Below, in pieces: positions 25,185 to 34,087 of a stretch of DNA of 64,000 nt. This DNA comes from Sphaerimonospora thailandensis (GTDB lineage: Bacteria > Actinomycetota > Actinomycetes > Streptosporangiales > Streptosporangiaceae), in contig NZ_BOOG01000009.1 in NCBI RefSeq assembly GCF_016863115.1, positions 1 through 64,000 of the forward strand, in the 5' to 3' direction. Under the pieces are notes generated by a model. The model searched no databases. It saw only the letters and a list, made by a program, of their open reading frames with translations, and was not told where the DNA came from. Position 1 is the stretch's first letter; each line of letters opens with the position of its first letter. Position numbers and translations under genes: made by a program.

Positions 25185-25457
25185 GTGGCGAACATCAAGT
25201 CCCAGATCAAGCGCAACCGGCAGAACGAGAAGCGTCGGCTGCGCAACAAGGCCGTCAAGTCGTCCCTGAAGACCGCGGTCCGCAAGTTCCGCGAGGCCGC
25301 CGAGCAGGGCAACGCCGAGGAGGCCGTGGTCCTCCTGCAGGCCGCCTCCCGTCAGCTCGACAAGGCCGTCAGCAAGGGCGTCATCCACAGGAACCAGGCG
25401 GCCAACCGCAAGTCGGCGATCGCCAAGCGCGCCGCCGCCCTGCAGGCCGCCGAGTAA
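25185..25457 (+). CDS. rpsT: 30S ribosomal protein S20
   Basis: A primary 16S-rRNA-binding protein of 90 residues that is mostly helical and very basic, with the family start [20 protein letters not shown] and the C-terminal [13 protein letters not shown]. The start is GTG 25185 with GAGG upstream. As in most actinobacteria it lies opposite holA and near lepA. A promoter 77 bp upstream and a strong hairpin downstream make it a single-gene unit. Confidence 0.96.
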   Translation: MANIKSQIKRNRQNEKRRLRNKAVKSSLKTAVRKFREAAEQGNAEEAVVLLQAASRQLDKAVSKGVIHRNQAANRKSAIAKRAAALQAAE

Positions 25458-25475
25458 CGTCCTACCGAGACACCA

Positions 25476-25503
25476 CGCCGCATCCCGGACCCGGGATGCG
25501 GCG
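25476..25503 (+). terminator. rpsT terminator
   Basis: A perfect 12-bp stem (25476-25487 with 25492-25503), a 4-nt loop and then TTCT lie 18 bp after the rpsT stop. It could also serve the convergent holA. Confidence 0.85.
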
Positions 25504-25616
25504 TTCTGGTGTCTGCGGGCAGATCCCGTGAACGGCGTCCCCAAGGACACCGCGCACCACCGACACGGCACACGGAGGGCTCGGAGCCTGCCCGAGGGAT
25601 GATCCCCCAGCTGGCG

Positions 25617-26582
25617 TCAGCGACCGGTGCGGCTGGCGACGATGACGTGGACGGCCCGCTCCAGCGCGTAGGCCGGGTCGGCGCCGGCCCCCTTGACCTG
25701 TTCGTCGGCCGAGGCGACCGCCTGCACGGCGGCGGAGATGCCCTCCGGGCCCCATCCGCCGAGCTGGCGCTTGACCCGGTCGATCTTCCACGGGGGCATC
25801 CCCACATGGGAGGCGAGCTGGCCACCGCGCAGGTTCCGCGGTGCGTCGCCGACCTTGGCCAGTGAACGGAGGCCGGTCGCGAGCGCGCTGACGAGCAGTA
25901 CGGGCGCGACGCCCGTGGCGAGGGCCCAGCGAAGCTGCTCCAGCGCCTCACCGAGCTTTCCCTCGATCGCCAGGTCGGCGATGGCGAAGCCGCTGACCTC
26001 TGCCCGTCCCCGGTAGTAGCGGGCGACGGCGGCCTCGTCGATGCTCTTGCCCGGGGTGTCGAAGGCCAGCTGGTCGCAGGCGGCGGCCAGCTCGCGCAGG
26101 TCGCTGCCCACGGCGTCGAGCAGCGCCTGGGCGGCCGGCGGCGAGATCGTCCGCCCGGCGCGGCGGGCCTCCGCCCTGATGAACTCGAGCCGCTCGCCCG
26201 CCTTGGTCGGCTTGGCGACGGTGATCACCTCGGCGCCGGCCTTCTTCACCCCGTCGACCAGTGCCTTGCCCTTCACACCACCGGGGTGGGCCAGCACCAG
26301 GACGGTGTCGTCGGCGGGATGTGCGGCGTATTTGACGATCTCGGTGATGACGTCCTTCGGCAGGTCCTGCGCCGCTCGGATGACCACGATCGATCGGTCG
26401 CCGAAGAGTGAGGGGGACGTGAGCATGGTCAGCTCCCCCGGCTCCACCCTGCCACCGACCAGATCGTGAACCTCCGCCTCCGGGTCCGTGGCGCGCACCG
26501 CTGTGACGACGGACGCGACGGCCCGGTCCGCCAGGAACTCCTCGTCGCCGACGACCAGGGTCACGGGTGCTGGATTGGCCAT
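25617..26582 (-). CDS. holA: DNA polymerase III subunit delta
   Basis: The delta subunit of the clamp loader opens the beta sliding clamp. The 321-residue product follows the family through VTLVVGDEEFLADRAV at the N-terminus, MLTSPSLFGDRSIVVIR, and the helical C-terminal domain (DRVKRQLGGWGPEGISAAVQ). ATG 26582 gives the standard MANPAPVTLVVG start. The upstream neighbour comEC-comEA is the normal context; here an antitoxin-like gene sits in between. Confidence 0.93.
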   Translation of the reverse strand: MANPAPVTLVVGDEEFLADRAVASVVTAVRATDPEAEVHDLVGGRVEPGELTMLTSPSLFGDRSIVVIRAAQDLPKDVITEIVKYAAHPADDTVLVLAHPGGVKGKALVDGVKKAGAEVITVAKPTKAGERLEFIRAEARRAGRTISPPAAQALLDAVGSDLRELAAACDQLAFDTPGKSIDEAAVARYYRGRAEVSGFAIADLAIEGKLGEALEQLRWALATGVAPVLLVSALATGLRSLAKVGDAPRNLRGGQLASHVGMPPWKIDRVKRQLGGWGPEGISAAVQAVASADEQVKGAGADPAYALERAVHVIVASRTGR

Positions 26583-26692
26583 GCAAGGCAGCATGCCACG
26601 CTCCCCGGCCCATGGCACATCCCGCATGGACGAAGCCCTTGACCTGCCCGGACCGTTGGGGCATTTCTAACGTACTGTGCCGTACGCCTGCC

Positions 26693-26974
26693 CTAGCGGT
26701 GACGTGGCCGATAGGGCGGCTCATGGCCCAGAAGCTCCTCGACCTGGGGTCGCAGCATACTGAGCAGTTCTTCCGCGAGACCTACCGCATCCTCGGCATC
26801 GGCGTGATGAACCACGCCAGCGCGGTACTCGACGCCATGTCATACGTAACGGAGACGGCCGGCGTCTCCCACGACATCCCGCGCTCCGAAGGCGGCGGCG
26901 ATAGCGGCCGCCGCCTCGAAGGTCACCGCATGTGACCCTTGCTCATGCTGAAGCGTCACCCGTGCTGGCGGCAC
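26693..26974 (-). pseudogene. HEPN toxin-like gene remnant
   Basis: A 94-codon frame next to the MNT-type gene is broken by an in-frame TGA at 26840-26842. Before it reads GRLRYV, after it HGVEYRAG. If the TGA was CGA, the sequence would be GRLRYVRHGVEYR, like the R-x4-6-H/EY motif of HEPN RNases. Downstream, DAVGLAEELLSMLRPQVEELL resembles the HEPN last helix. The N-terminal half of a normal HEPN protein (about 60 residues) is missing. The gene overlaps the end of its neighbour. Truncation plus a stop in the active site suggest a dead toxin. HEPN identity is inferred from context and motif. Confidence 0.55.
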
Positions 26975-26978
26975 TTTC

Positions 26979-27566
26979 TCACTCCCTCTCGTTCCGCGCC
27001 ACAAGCAGGTGAGGCCGAGCCAGCACCTCACGCACGAAACCGGTTTCCGCCTCCTGCCACTCCCCGAGAGGAATCACTGTGAGTTGGACCGGGCGCCCCA
27101 AACGCTCTTCCAGTTCCTCGTTGAGACGTCGCAGTTCACGCCGCGAATGCTCTCCGACCACGACGACATCGACATCGCGAGGAGGAGGACCGGGCCGGTT
27201 CAGGAACCGCTCGGCCCATGAGCCGATGATCAGCACCTGTTCGACACCTGGCAGACCATCAAACGCCTCAGCGATCACCATCGCCGGACCGAAAGCATAG
27301 CCAACGAGTTGACTCAGTGCAGCGTAATAGGGACTTTCTGTATTCGCCGAGAGCAACCTCGCCCGGCCTACCACGCGTTCCGCCAGAACTCCCGCCTGGA
27401 CAAGGCGGCCTGCCTCGCGCTGGACCGTGAGCCACGGGAGACTGAGTCGGTCCGCCAGCGCGGTGATCGACTCCTCTTCCCCTGGGTGAAGCAGCACCCA
27501 GGCCAGGACCCTCACCTGCGCCTCCGAGCGGAAGATCGGCAGCAGGGGCGGCGGCATAACCTTCAT
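26979..27566 (-). CDS. HTH plus MNT-type nucleotidyltransferase (antitoxin-like)
   Basis: A 195-residue protein with an ArsR-like winged helix (about 12-70; SEAQVRVLAWVLLHPGEEES, LSLPWLTVQREAGRL) and a minimal nucleotidyltransferase domain (about 85-185). The nucleotidyltransferase motif is IIGSWAERFLN followed by DVDVVVVG. Such proteins neutralise HEPN toxins, some by AMPylation. ATG 27566 has a -10 box (TAACCT) 7 nt upstream inside a palindrome, which points to a leaderless, self-repressed gene. Its partner downstream is broken, so it may now be an orphan antitoxin. Confidence 0.8.
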   Translation of the reverse strand: MKVMPPPLLPIFRSEAQVRVLAWVLLHPGEEESITALADRLSLPWLTVQREAGRLVQAGVLAERVVGRARLLSANTESPYYAALSQLVGYAFGPAMVIAEAFDGLPGVEQVLIIGSWAERFLNRPGPPPRDVDVVVVGEHSRRELRRLNEELEERLGRPVQLTVIPLGEWQEAETGFVREVLARPHLLVARNERE

Positions 27567-27590
27567 AAAACTAAGGTTAACCTCAAGTTG
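27567..27590 (-). promoter_or_regulatory. Promoter/operator of the MNT-type gene
   Basis: The perfect palindrome AGGTTAACCT (27574-27583), extended imperfectly by ACT/AGT arms, contains the -10 TAACCT (27574-27579 on the minus strand), 7 nt before the ATG. The HTH domain of the gene product is the natural candidate binder. Confidence 0.55.
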
Positions 27591-27635
27591 TTGAAGGATG
27601 CGGGAGGCTCCGGACGTCGTTTCATCTTCAAGCGT

Positions 27636-30149
27636 TCACGTTGTTCGGTGGCCGCGGGGGACCACGGCGAGGCGGCCGCCGCTCTCGACGACGGCCAGGT
27701 CACCGGAGAGATCGGTGCGGTAGGCCCGCATGCCGAGCCAGGCCAGGCGGCGCATGGTCAGCGGGGCGGGATGGCCGTAGTCGTTCGTCGCGCCGACACT
27801 GATCAGCGCGGCCCGCGCCCCGGTGGCGGCGAGGAACCCCGGATCCTGCCGCGACGACCCATGATGCGCGACCTTCAAGACGTCGACCCGGGGCACGCCC
27901 TGCCGCAGCAGCGCGTCCTGCGCCTCGGTCTCCAGGTCCCCGGCGAGCAGGGCCGACCCGATGACGTTTCCCGCGGCCCCGGACCAGCGGGCCACGAGCA
28001 CGACGCTGGCGTTGTTCGCGATCGCCCCCTCCCCCGGCCCCTGGCGGGCCTCACCGTCGCCGGGAGCGAGCACGGTGAGCTCGAGCGTGCCGTCCGAGCC
28101 GCCGAATCGCCACCGGGTGCCGGGGGTCACCACCCACTCGGGGATCCCCCTCTCCCGAAGGTCCCGGGAGACGCGGGCGGCCTCGCCCTCGGGCACCCGT
28201 CCGGGGCTGACCACGGCGGCCCCGACGGCCCGGCCGCGCAGGACGCCCGCGAGGCCTCCGACGTGATCGAGGTGCGGATGGGTGAGCACCATCAGGGGCA
28301 CCTTCCGGACGCCGAGGTCGCGCAGGCAGCGATCGGCCGGACCAGGGTCCGGACCGGTGTCGACCACCACCGCCTCTCCGGGTCCGGCCGACATGGCGAG
28401 GGCATCGCCCTGACCGACGTCACAGGCGACCAGCAGCCAACCCGGCGGAGGCCATGGCGCGGCCACCCTCCGGACCACGAGGACGGTCACCAACGCGCCG
28501 ATCACCACCGCGATGGCGATGCGCCTGCCCGTCGGCCGGCGCAGAACGAACCACCCCAGGACCGCCGCCGACGCCAGCAGGGCGACCCCGGGCAGACCGC
28601 CAGGCCATGAGACCGTCGCGAACGGCAGAGCCGCCGCCCGCTCCGCCACCCCGATGATCCAGCCGACCGCGAGCCCGGCGGGTCGCACCAGCAGCTGCGC
28701 CAGAGGCATGCTGATCGGCGCCACGAGCGCGGCGGCGAAGCCCAGCACGGTGGCCGGTGCGACGGCCGGTTCGGCCAGCAGGTTGGCCGGGATCGCGACC
28801 AGGTCGAGCGTGCCGGCCATCAGCACCAGCACCGGCGTCACCGCCGCCTGGGCCGCCGTCGGGACGGCCAACGCCTCGGCGACGAGCACGGGCATCCGGC
28901 GGGCCAGCCGATCGCGCCAACGCGGGGCGAGCACCAGGATGCCGCCGGTGGCGGCCACCGACAGGGCGAAGCCGTACTCTCTGGCCAGCCCGGGATTGAC
29001 CAGGATCAGCGCGAGCACGGTCGCGGATAAGGCGGCGACGCCGTCCCGGGAACGGCCGGTGCCGAGCGCGACGGCGGCGACCGAACCCATGACGAGGGCC
29101 CGGAGCACGCTCGGGGACGGCCTCGCCACCACCGCGAAACCGATCATCACGGCGATCGCGAGTGCGGCCCGCACCGGGAGCGGAAGACCTGCCCATCGCG
29201 TGATCAGAAGCGCCGCACCGGCGATGATCGCCAGGTTGGACCCCGAAACCGCTGTGAGGTGGCTCAGCCCAGCGGTCTTGAGGTCGCGTCGGACCTGGTC
29301 GTCCATCCGCGACACATCGCCGACGACCAGGCCGGGCAGCAGACCACGCTGGTCGGGCGACAGCACGTCGCTCGCCTCCCGTAACCCGGCACGCAGGGCC
29401 CCCGCCCCCCGCTGAATGAGCGACGGTCCCGCGTCAGGTGAATCGGGCTGCTGAGGCGGACCCCGCACGAGCATCAGCGCCGCCGTCAGTTCACCGGGAT
29501 CGGCCGGCGCCAATCGCCCCCGGATCCGGATGCGCTGACTCGGCAGCAGTTCGGTCCACCCCGGACCCGAGCCGAACATGACGACCGGGACGTCCACCCG
29601 GAACCGCGTCTCCGGGGTGTCGACCACGACCAGCCGCGCCTCGACCACGACGCTGTCGCGCCTGGTTACTCCCCCACGGCGCTGCCGGATCCGCGGGTCG
29701 TCGGTGATGACGGCCTCCGCCGTGACGGTGACGCCACGGGCCGCGAGGTCAGGCACCGGACCCGTACGCACGGAGTGCACCTTGAACGCGACCACAGCCG
29801 ACGCGGCCGCCACGCACACCAGCACGCCGGCACTCACCCTGGCGAGTGCCGTACCTCTGGCAGACCGTCCCGCTTCCGAGCGGGCCCATCTCCGGCAGGC
29901 CGCCCACGCCACCGGAGCCGCCAGAGCCGAGGTCGTCGCCACCCACGCCCCCGCCGCGGCCGGGCACCCCAGCAACACGAGAGCGGTCAGCCACACCGCG
30001 ACGGCGGGAGCGACCAGCACCGCGGACAGCCTCCGAACCGCAGCCACGCGACCGTCGGAGCCGACGCTGTCGGGACCGGAGTCGTCGGGGCCACGATCAC
30101 CGCCGGAGACCGGGTTCGAGCCGGGCCGGATGGGGCGGGCCCCGGTCAT
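27636..30149 (-). CDS. comEC: DNA uptake channel protein ComEC/Rec2
   Basis: The membrane channel through which single-stranded DNA enters during natural transformation. The 837-residue protein has an N-terminal membrane pair, a soluble OB-like region, the competence domain (GLLPGLVVGDVSRMDDQV; TAGLSHLTAVSGSNLAI), many helices and a C-terminal metallo-beta-lactamase domain (CDVGQGDALAM; LTHPHLDHVGG; VLKVAHHGSSRQDPGFL). ATG 30149 overlaps the comEA stop (ATGA). Whether the host is transformable cannot be judged; the pair is widespread in actinomycetes. Confidence 0.93.
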   Translation of the reverse strand: MTGARPIRPGSNPVSGGDRGPDDSGPDSVGSDGRVAAVRRLSAVLVAPAVAVWLTALVLLGCPAAAGAWVATTSALAAPVAWAACRRWARSEAGRSARGTALARVSAGVLVCVAAASAVVAFKVHSVRTGPVPDLAARGVTVTAEAVITDDPRIRQRRGGVTRRDSVVVEARLVVVDTPETRFRVDVPVVMFGSGPGWTELLPSQRIRIRGRLAPADPGELTAALMLVRGPPQQPDSPDAGPSLIQRGAGALRAGLREASDVLSPDQRGLLPGLVVGDVSRMDDQVRRDLKTAGLSHLTAVSGSNLAIIAGAALLITRWAGLPLPVRAALAIAVMIGFAVVARPSPSVLRALVMGSVAAVALGTGRSRDGVAALSATVLALILVNPGLAREYGFALSVAATGGILVLAPRWRDRLARRMPVLVAEALAVPTAAQAAVTPVLVLMAGTLDLVAIPANLLAEPAVAPATVLGFAAALVAPISMPLAQLLVRPAGLAVGWIIGVAERAAALPFATVSWPGGLPGVALLASAAVLGWFVLRRPTGRRIAIAVVIGALVTVLVVRRVAAPWPPPGWLLVACDVGQGDALAMSAGPGEAVVVDTGPDPGPADRCLRDLGVRKVPLMVLTHPHLDHVGGLAGVLRGRAVGAAVVSPGRVPEGEAARVSRDLRERGIPEWVVTPGTRWRFGGSDGTLELTVLAPGDGEARQGPGEGAIANNASVVLVARWSGAAGNVIGSALLAGDLETEAQDALLRQGVPRVDVLKVAHHGSSRQDPGFLAATGARAALISVGATNDYGHPAPLTMRRLAWLGMRAYRTDLSGDLAVVESGGRLAVVPRGHRTT

Positions 30150-31093
30150 ACGGTGACCTTGTCGCGCAGTTCCGCGAACTTCTTCTCCCCGATGCCGGAG
30201 ACCTGACGGAGCTGATCGACGCTGCCGAACCCGCCGTGGGCGTTCCGGAAATCGATGATCCGCTGGGCCAGCACATCGCCGACGCCCGGAAGAGTGTTGA
30301 GCTGCTCGACGGTCGCCGTGTTGAGGTTCACCACGCCGCCGCCGTCCGGCTGCGCGGCCAACGGGCCGCCTCCCCCGGCGTCCGTGTCCGCCCCCACGAC
30401 GATGTGCTCTCCGTCCGCGAGCCGGCGAGCGAGGTTGACCCCGCCCGGGTCCGCCCCCTTCTTCACGCCGCCGGCGGCCTCGACCGCGTCGACCACCCTT
30501 GATCCGGTCGGCAGCGCGAGCACGCCGGGCTTGCGGACCTTGCCGGTCACATAGACGATCACACTCGAGGTGGGAGACGGCGAAGCGGCCGATCTCACGC
30601 TCCCCGGTGGCGCGCTCTCCGGCCCCACGCCCTCCGCCGCCGCGCTCGCCAGGCCCGTGCTCATACTCATCGGAACGGGCGCGGCGACGGGTTCGGCGAC
30701 CGGCCGGGTCCGCCACACCACGAACCCGGCGATCGCCGCCGCGAGCACCCCGACAAGCACCAGAACCCGCAGACCAGGCCTACCTGGATCCAGCATCGGC
30801 ACCTCGTCACCGAACTTCACGCCACGGGATCTCCATCGGTCGACGATCTCGACCAGGCGGTTACGAAACGGGGGCGGCCTTCCGCCGGACTCGACCTCGT
30901 CGAGCGGCTCGGGCACGCCGAACGGCGGCGGCGTGAGCGGCGCCACCGGCTTCATCGGCGAGGAGCGGATGCGGGCGGCGGGCGGCTCCACCGCCATGGG
31001 ATGGATCAGGCCGCGCAGGCGCGTCTCGGCCGCGCGACTCTCGCCGGCACGATTCCCGGTCACCCGGTGGGCCCGCTGCTCTCTGCTTCGCAC
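30146..31093 (-). CDS. comEA: DNA-binding competence protein ComEA
   Basis: A membrane-tethered DNA receptor for uptake. The 315-residue protein has a long cytoplasmic N-terminus, one membrane helix (about 108-128), a Pro/Ser linker, an SLBB domain (VIVYVTGKVRKPGVLALPTG) and a C-terminal double helix-hairpin-helix (NLNTATVEQLNTLPGVGDV; QLRQVSGIGEKKFAEL) that grips DNA. GTG 31093 is supported by TAACGT 7 nt upstream, the leaderless pattern. The first 75 residues are unusually long for the family. Confidence 0.92.
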   Translation of the reverse strand: MRSREQRAHRVTGNRAGESRAAETRLRGLIHPMAVEPPAARIRSSPMKPVAPLTPPPFGVPEPLDEVESGGRPPPFRNRLVEIVDRWRSRGVKFGDEVPMLDPGRPGLRVLVLVGVLAAAIAGFVVWRTRPVAEPVAAPVPMSMSTGLASAAAEGVGPESAPPGSVRSAASPSPTSSVIVYVTGKVRKPGVLALPTGSRVVDAVEAAGGVKKGADPGGVNLARRLADGEHIVVGADTDAGGGGPLAAQPDGGGVVNLNTATVEQLNTLPGVGDVLAQRIIDFRNAHGGFGSVDQLRQVSGIGEKKFAELRDKVTV

Positions 31094-31100
31094 GCTGAGG

Positions 31101-31106
31101 ACGTTA
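31101..31106 (-). promoter_or_regulatory. -10 element of comEA (TAACGT)
   Basis: TAACGT on the minus strand lies 7 nt before GTG 31093, as expected for a leaderless mRNA. Confidence 0.5.
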
Positions 31107-31275
31107 GGTCGCCGCCGACCTGCCCATAGCGGCAGAACCCCGTTCTGTGGACAGTGGTCCCATTCACCGTACGACGAACAGGGCGTACCGTCGTCACCGA
31201 CGACACCCCGCGCTGCCTGGCCACCGCACCAACAGGGGTTTGCATCAGTCGGGCATTCGACGCAAAGATCTCCGG

Positions 31276-33459
31276 ATGATCTCCCCCAGCCCGATGCGAC
31301 GGCGGCGGTTCCTGCTTTTCGCTCTTGCCGTCACCGCGATCGGTGTCTCCTTCACGTTCGCCGAGCCGGGCCTGACGGGAATTGGCCTGTGGCTGCGGGA
31401 CCTCCGCGGCGTGATCTTCATCAGAGGGATCATGGAGGCCGTCGCGATCCTCCTGCTGGCGCTGCCCCTGGGAGTGCTGATCGACCGGGTACGGCGCCGG
31501 CCCGTCATGGTGCTGACGCCACTGCTCGGAACGGCGGCGGTGGCTTCCGTCGCGGCGGCCGATGGCCTTGGAGTGCTGTCCGGACCGCACCTCATCGCGG
31601 TGATGACGGTGACCGGGACCCTGGCGATGGCGGCACAGCTCGGCCAGGACGCCTACCTGCCGTCCGTCGTCGGGCGTGCGCGCCTGCTACCGGCGAACGC
31701 CCTGCTGTCGGTGCTGCCGCAGATCTTCCTGGTTGGGGTGATCGCGCTGCCGTCCTCGTTGGCCGGGCACGAGATCTGGTTCCTGGTCGTCATCAGCGTG
31801 GTGATGGCCGGAGGCGCCTTGCTGTTCCGCGGCGTCGACGCCGTCGAGCCGCCACCACCCCCGAGAGTGGGGCTGAGGCGGGAAGTGGCGGAGGGAATCC
31901 GCTTCACGGTGAAGCATCCGGTGGTACGGGCGATCGCCATCTATCTGGTGCTGTCGGCCCTGTTCGCGGAACTGTCCGACGAGGTGACGACCGAGGCGCG
32001 GAAGATGATGATCGACGCGGGGGTGGGATACACATCGGTGGGCGGGTTCTTGCTGTGGTCGACCATGACGTCGGCCTATGGCGCACCCATCCTGGGAGCG
32101 CTGCTGGCCGTGCTGCTTCACCGAAGGCTCGGCACCTTCCGCCTGGCCTGGTCGGCCATGCTGGTGAGCCAGCCGTTCATGCTGCTGCTCGCACTGTCCG
32201 GCACGGCCTGGGGGCACATCTGGTACGTGATCGGGACCGCTGTCGCTTGGGCTGGAGCGACGGTCGCCGCCATCGCCCTGCTCAGCCACCGCCAGGCCAT
32301 CACACCCGATCGGCTGCTCGGCCGAGTGGGCGGTGTGCTGGTTGTGCTCACCAGTCTGGCCGGAGCCGTGGGAGAGCTACTGGAGGAGCCCGCCGAGCGG
32401 CTTGCCGAACTCGGCGGTTCCACGCCCACGGCGCTGACCCTGCTACCCGGCCTGGCCCTGGCCACGGTCGCCGCGCTCGCCGCCGCCATCCCACTGCTGA
32501 GAACCCGGCGGTTGGCGCTGGACCACTTCGAACAGGACCACTTCGAAGCGGACCAAGGGGACGCCACAAGTTCGCCTTCATTAACGGTGCCCCGCGGCAT
32601 CCGGCGGGGCATGGAATGTCTGGTGACGCTCGCGCTGCTGACCGCGCTGCCGGCCGCCGACCTCGCATCCGGCGACATCACCAGTCCCGACCAGTGCGCA
32701 CCGCGGTATGACGACGGGTCGAGGGTCCGTACCGGGGATCGGGTGTTCGTCTGCGCGGCGCGAGCGGGCGGAAGATTCGCGAACGTCTCCGACCGGGACC
32801 TCCTGACGTACGGGCGCGCGATGTGCGAGGCCTACCCAGGCCGCGGCGCCGACAAATGGTTCCTCGTTCCCATCTGTCCCAAGGCCGCGGCCGAGGCTCA
32901 GGCGGAGATCGACGCCGAGGAGGCTGAGTATCAGGCGCGCGAGGCGGCCAACCAGAAGGTGTGCGACCGATTCCGGCATCGGCCCCTGGCCAGGCCGGTG
33001 CGTGTCATCCGCGAGCGGATGTCGACCGACTACGGCGTCATGGAGGCCTTCGAGTACGACGAGAGCCGTCCGACAGACCCGTACGAAGACGGCCTGCTGG
33101 AAAAGGCGCAGGACAACGGCCTGGTCGCCACCCTCCCCGGGCATCTGATGATCCTCAGCCACTCCGACTACGACATCTGTGTGACCGCCGAGACCTACCG
33201 GAGGAGGCCGCCCGTGGAGGTCAAGGGATGGCACCACGTGGTGGAGGTCGGCTACAAGAGCCTCACCGGCGACATCGAACTGATGGACCCGATGGTGGGT
33301 GAGGGCCTGCCGAACCTGGCCTTCCGGGGGAAGGGCCACTATCGGATCCGGGTCCACTACCGGAAGCCAGATTGGGAGGCTTGGACGCCCCAGCACCTCC
33401 TGATCGTGGTGTTCCCCGCCAAGGGCGACCAGGTCGTCGAGCACCGCCCATCGCGATGA
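31276..33459 (+). CDS. MFS permease fused to an unknown extracytoplasmic domain
   Basis: A 727-residue frame. Residues about 8-435 form a 12-helix major-facilitator permease with the loop LIDRVRRRPVM between helices 2 and 3, like MFS exporters of the enterobactin-exporter class. After a charged linker (DHFEQDHFEADQGD), a thirteenth hydrophobic segment (MECLVTLALLTALPAADLA) leads to a domain of about 235 residues. That domain has six cysteines (in DQCAP, VFVCAA, AMCEAY, PICPK, QKVCDR, DICVT), a Glu/Ala-rich helix and a beta-rich end. I do not recognise it. The even Cys count suggests disulfides outside the membrane. ATG 31276 is a best guess; no good ribosome site is seen. Confidence 0.75.
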   Translation: MISPSPMRRRRFLLFALAVTAIGVSFTFAEPGLTGIGLWLRDLRGVIFIRGIMEAVAILLLALPLGVLIDRVRRRPVMVLTPLLGTAAVASVAAADGLGVLSGPHLIAVMTVTGTLAMAAQLGQDAYLPSVVGRARLLPANALLSVLPQIFLVGVIALPSSLAGHEIWFLVVISVVMAGGALLFRGVDAVEPPPPPRVGLRREVAEGIRFTVKHPVVRAIAIYLVLSALFAELSDEVTTEARKMMIDAGVGYTSVGGFLLWSTMTSAYGAPILGALLAVLLHRRLGTFRLAWSAMLVSQPFMLLLALSGTAWGHIWYVIGTAVAWAGATVAAIALLSHRQAITPDRLLGRVGGVLVVLTSLAGAVGELLEEPAERLAELGGSTPTALTLLPGLALATVAALAAAIPLLRTRRLALDHFEQDHFEADQGDATSSPSLTVPRGIRRGMECLVTLALLTALPAADLASGDITSPDQCAPRYDDGSRVRTGDRVFVCAARAGGRFANVSDRDLLTYGRAMCEAYPGRGADKWFLVPICPKAAAEAQAEIDAEEAEYQAREAANQKVCDRFRHRPLARPVRVIRERMSTDYGVMEAFEYDESRPTDPYEDGLLEKAQDNGLVATLPGHLMILSHSDYDICVTAETYRRRPPVEVKGWHHVVEVGYKSLTGDIELMDPMVGEGLPNLAFRGKGHYRIRVHYRKPDWEAWTPQHLLIVVFPAKGDQVVEHRPSR

Positions 33460-34074
33460 ACCCCGCCTCGGGCTCGGCGGGTCTAAGGACTCGAGGATGG
33501 AATCACGGCTGGAGGGCGTTCTCGCGACACGTCAGAACGTGCCTCCGACGCCGTCCGAAATCCGAGATCGCCTTGGTGCCGACAGCGCCTCCTACCTACG
33601 CACGTCGGACTGGATGGTCGCCTCGCTGCGGACACGGTTGCGGTCAGCGAGACGCCGCATCAGGTCCTGGAGGTCTTCGCGCTCTACAGCAATAGACACC
33701 CACGAGAGCTATCACCTATGGATAAAACCGGCCATAGGCCACCTGAATGGGAATGGTCATGATACTTGCCAGATGGAGCACCGGAGTCCGATAAACAGAA
33801 GTTCACAGCGTCACCATCGTGACAAATCAGCAACCTCGCAGCCGCTCTGCGCAATGTTCACTGATCGGAGCTTCGCGAGATCCGCGAGATCCGCGAGTGC
33901 GATCAGAAAGAGCACTCCCGGCAATGCTTGATTAGCGCTCCACACCTTAGTTAAGACCAAATATGGATCCCGCTGCGACATGACCGAAAATACGGACAGC
34001 AAAGGTGCCTATGACCGTTATCCTCCAGATGAGGAACATCTGTCCGGGTCGGAAAAATCGGTTGCCGGGGGCCG
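33460..34074. other. Low-GC gap with possible decayed coding sequence
   Basis: No confident gene. From ATG 33497 a frame reads sensibly to about 33650 (PPTPSEIRDRLGADSASYL). A protein-like stretch then continues in another frame (ETPHQVLEVFALYSNRHP) to TGA 33760, which suggests a frameshifted remnant of unknown family. A 9-bp repeat CGCGAGATC lies near 33875. Base composition is lower in GC than the neighbours. Confidence 0.3.
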
Positions 34075-34080
34075 TACTGT
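34075..34080 (+). promoter_or_regulatory. -10 element of the GNAT gene (TACTGT)
   Basis: TACTGT lies 7 nt before GTG 34088, matching the leaderless layout and deciding the start against upstream ATG 33980. Confidence 0.5.
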
Positions 34081-34087
34081 CTTTGAT

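Noticed and set aside
33811-34002. Small minus-strand frame in the low-GC gap
   Set aside because: No ribosome site and no recognisable domain.
33980-34087. Upstream ATG extension of the GNAT protein
   Set aside because: The extension is atypical and a -10 box 7 nt before GTG 34088 would place the start of transcription inside it.
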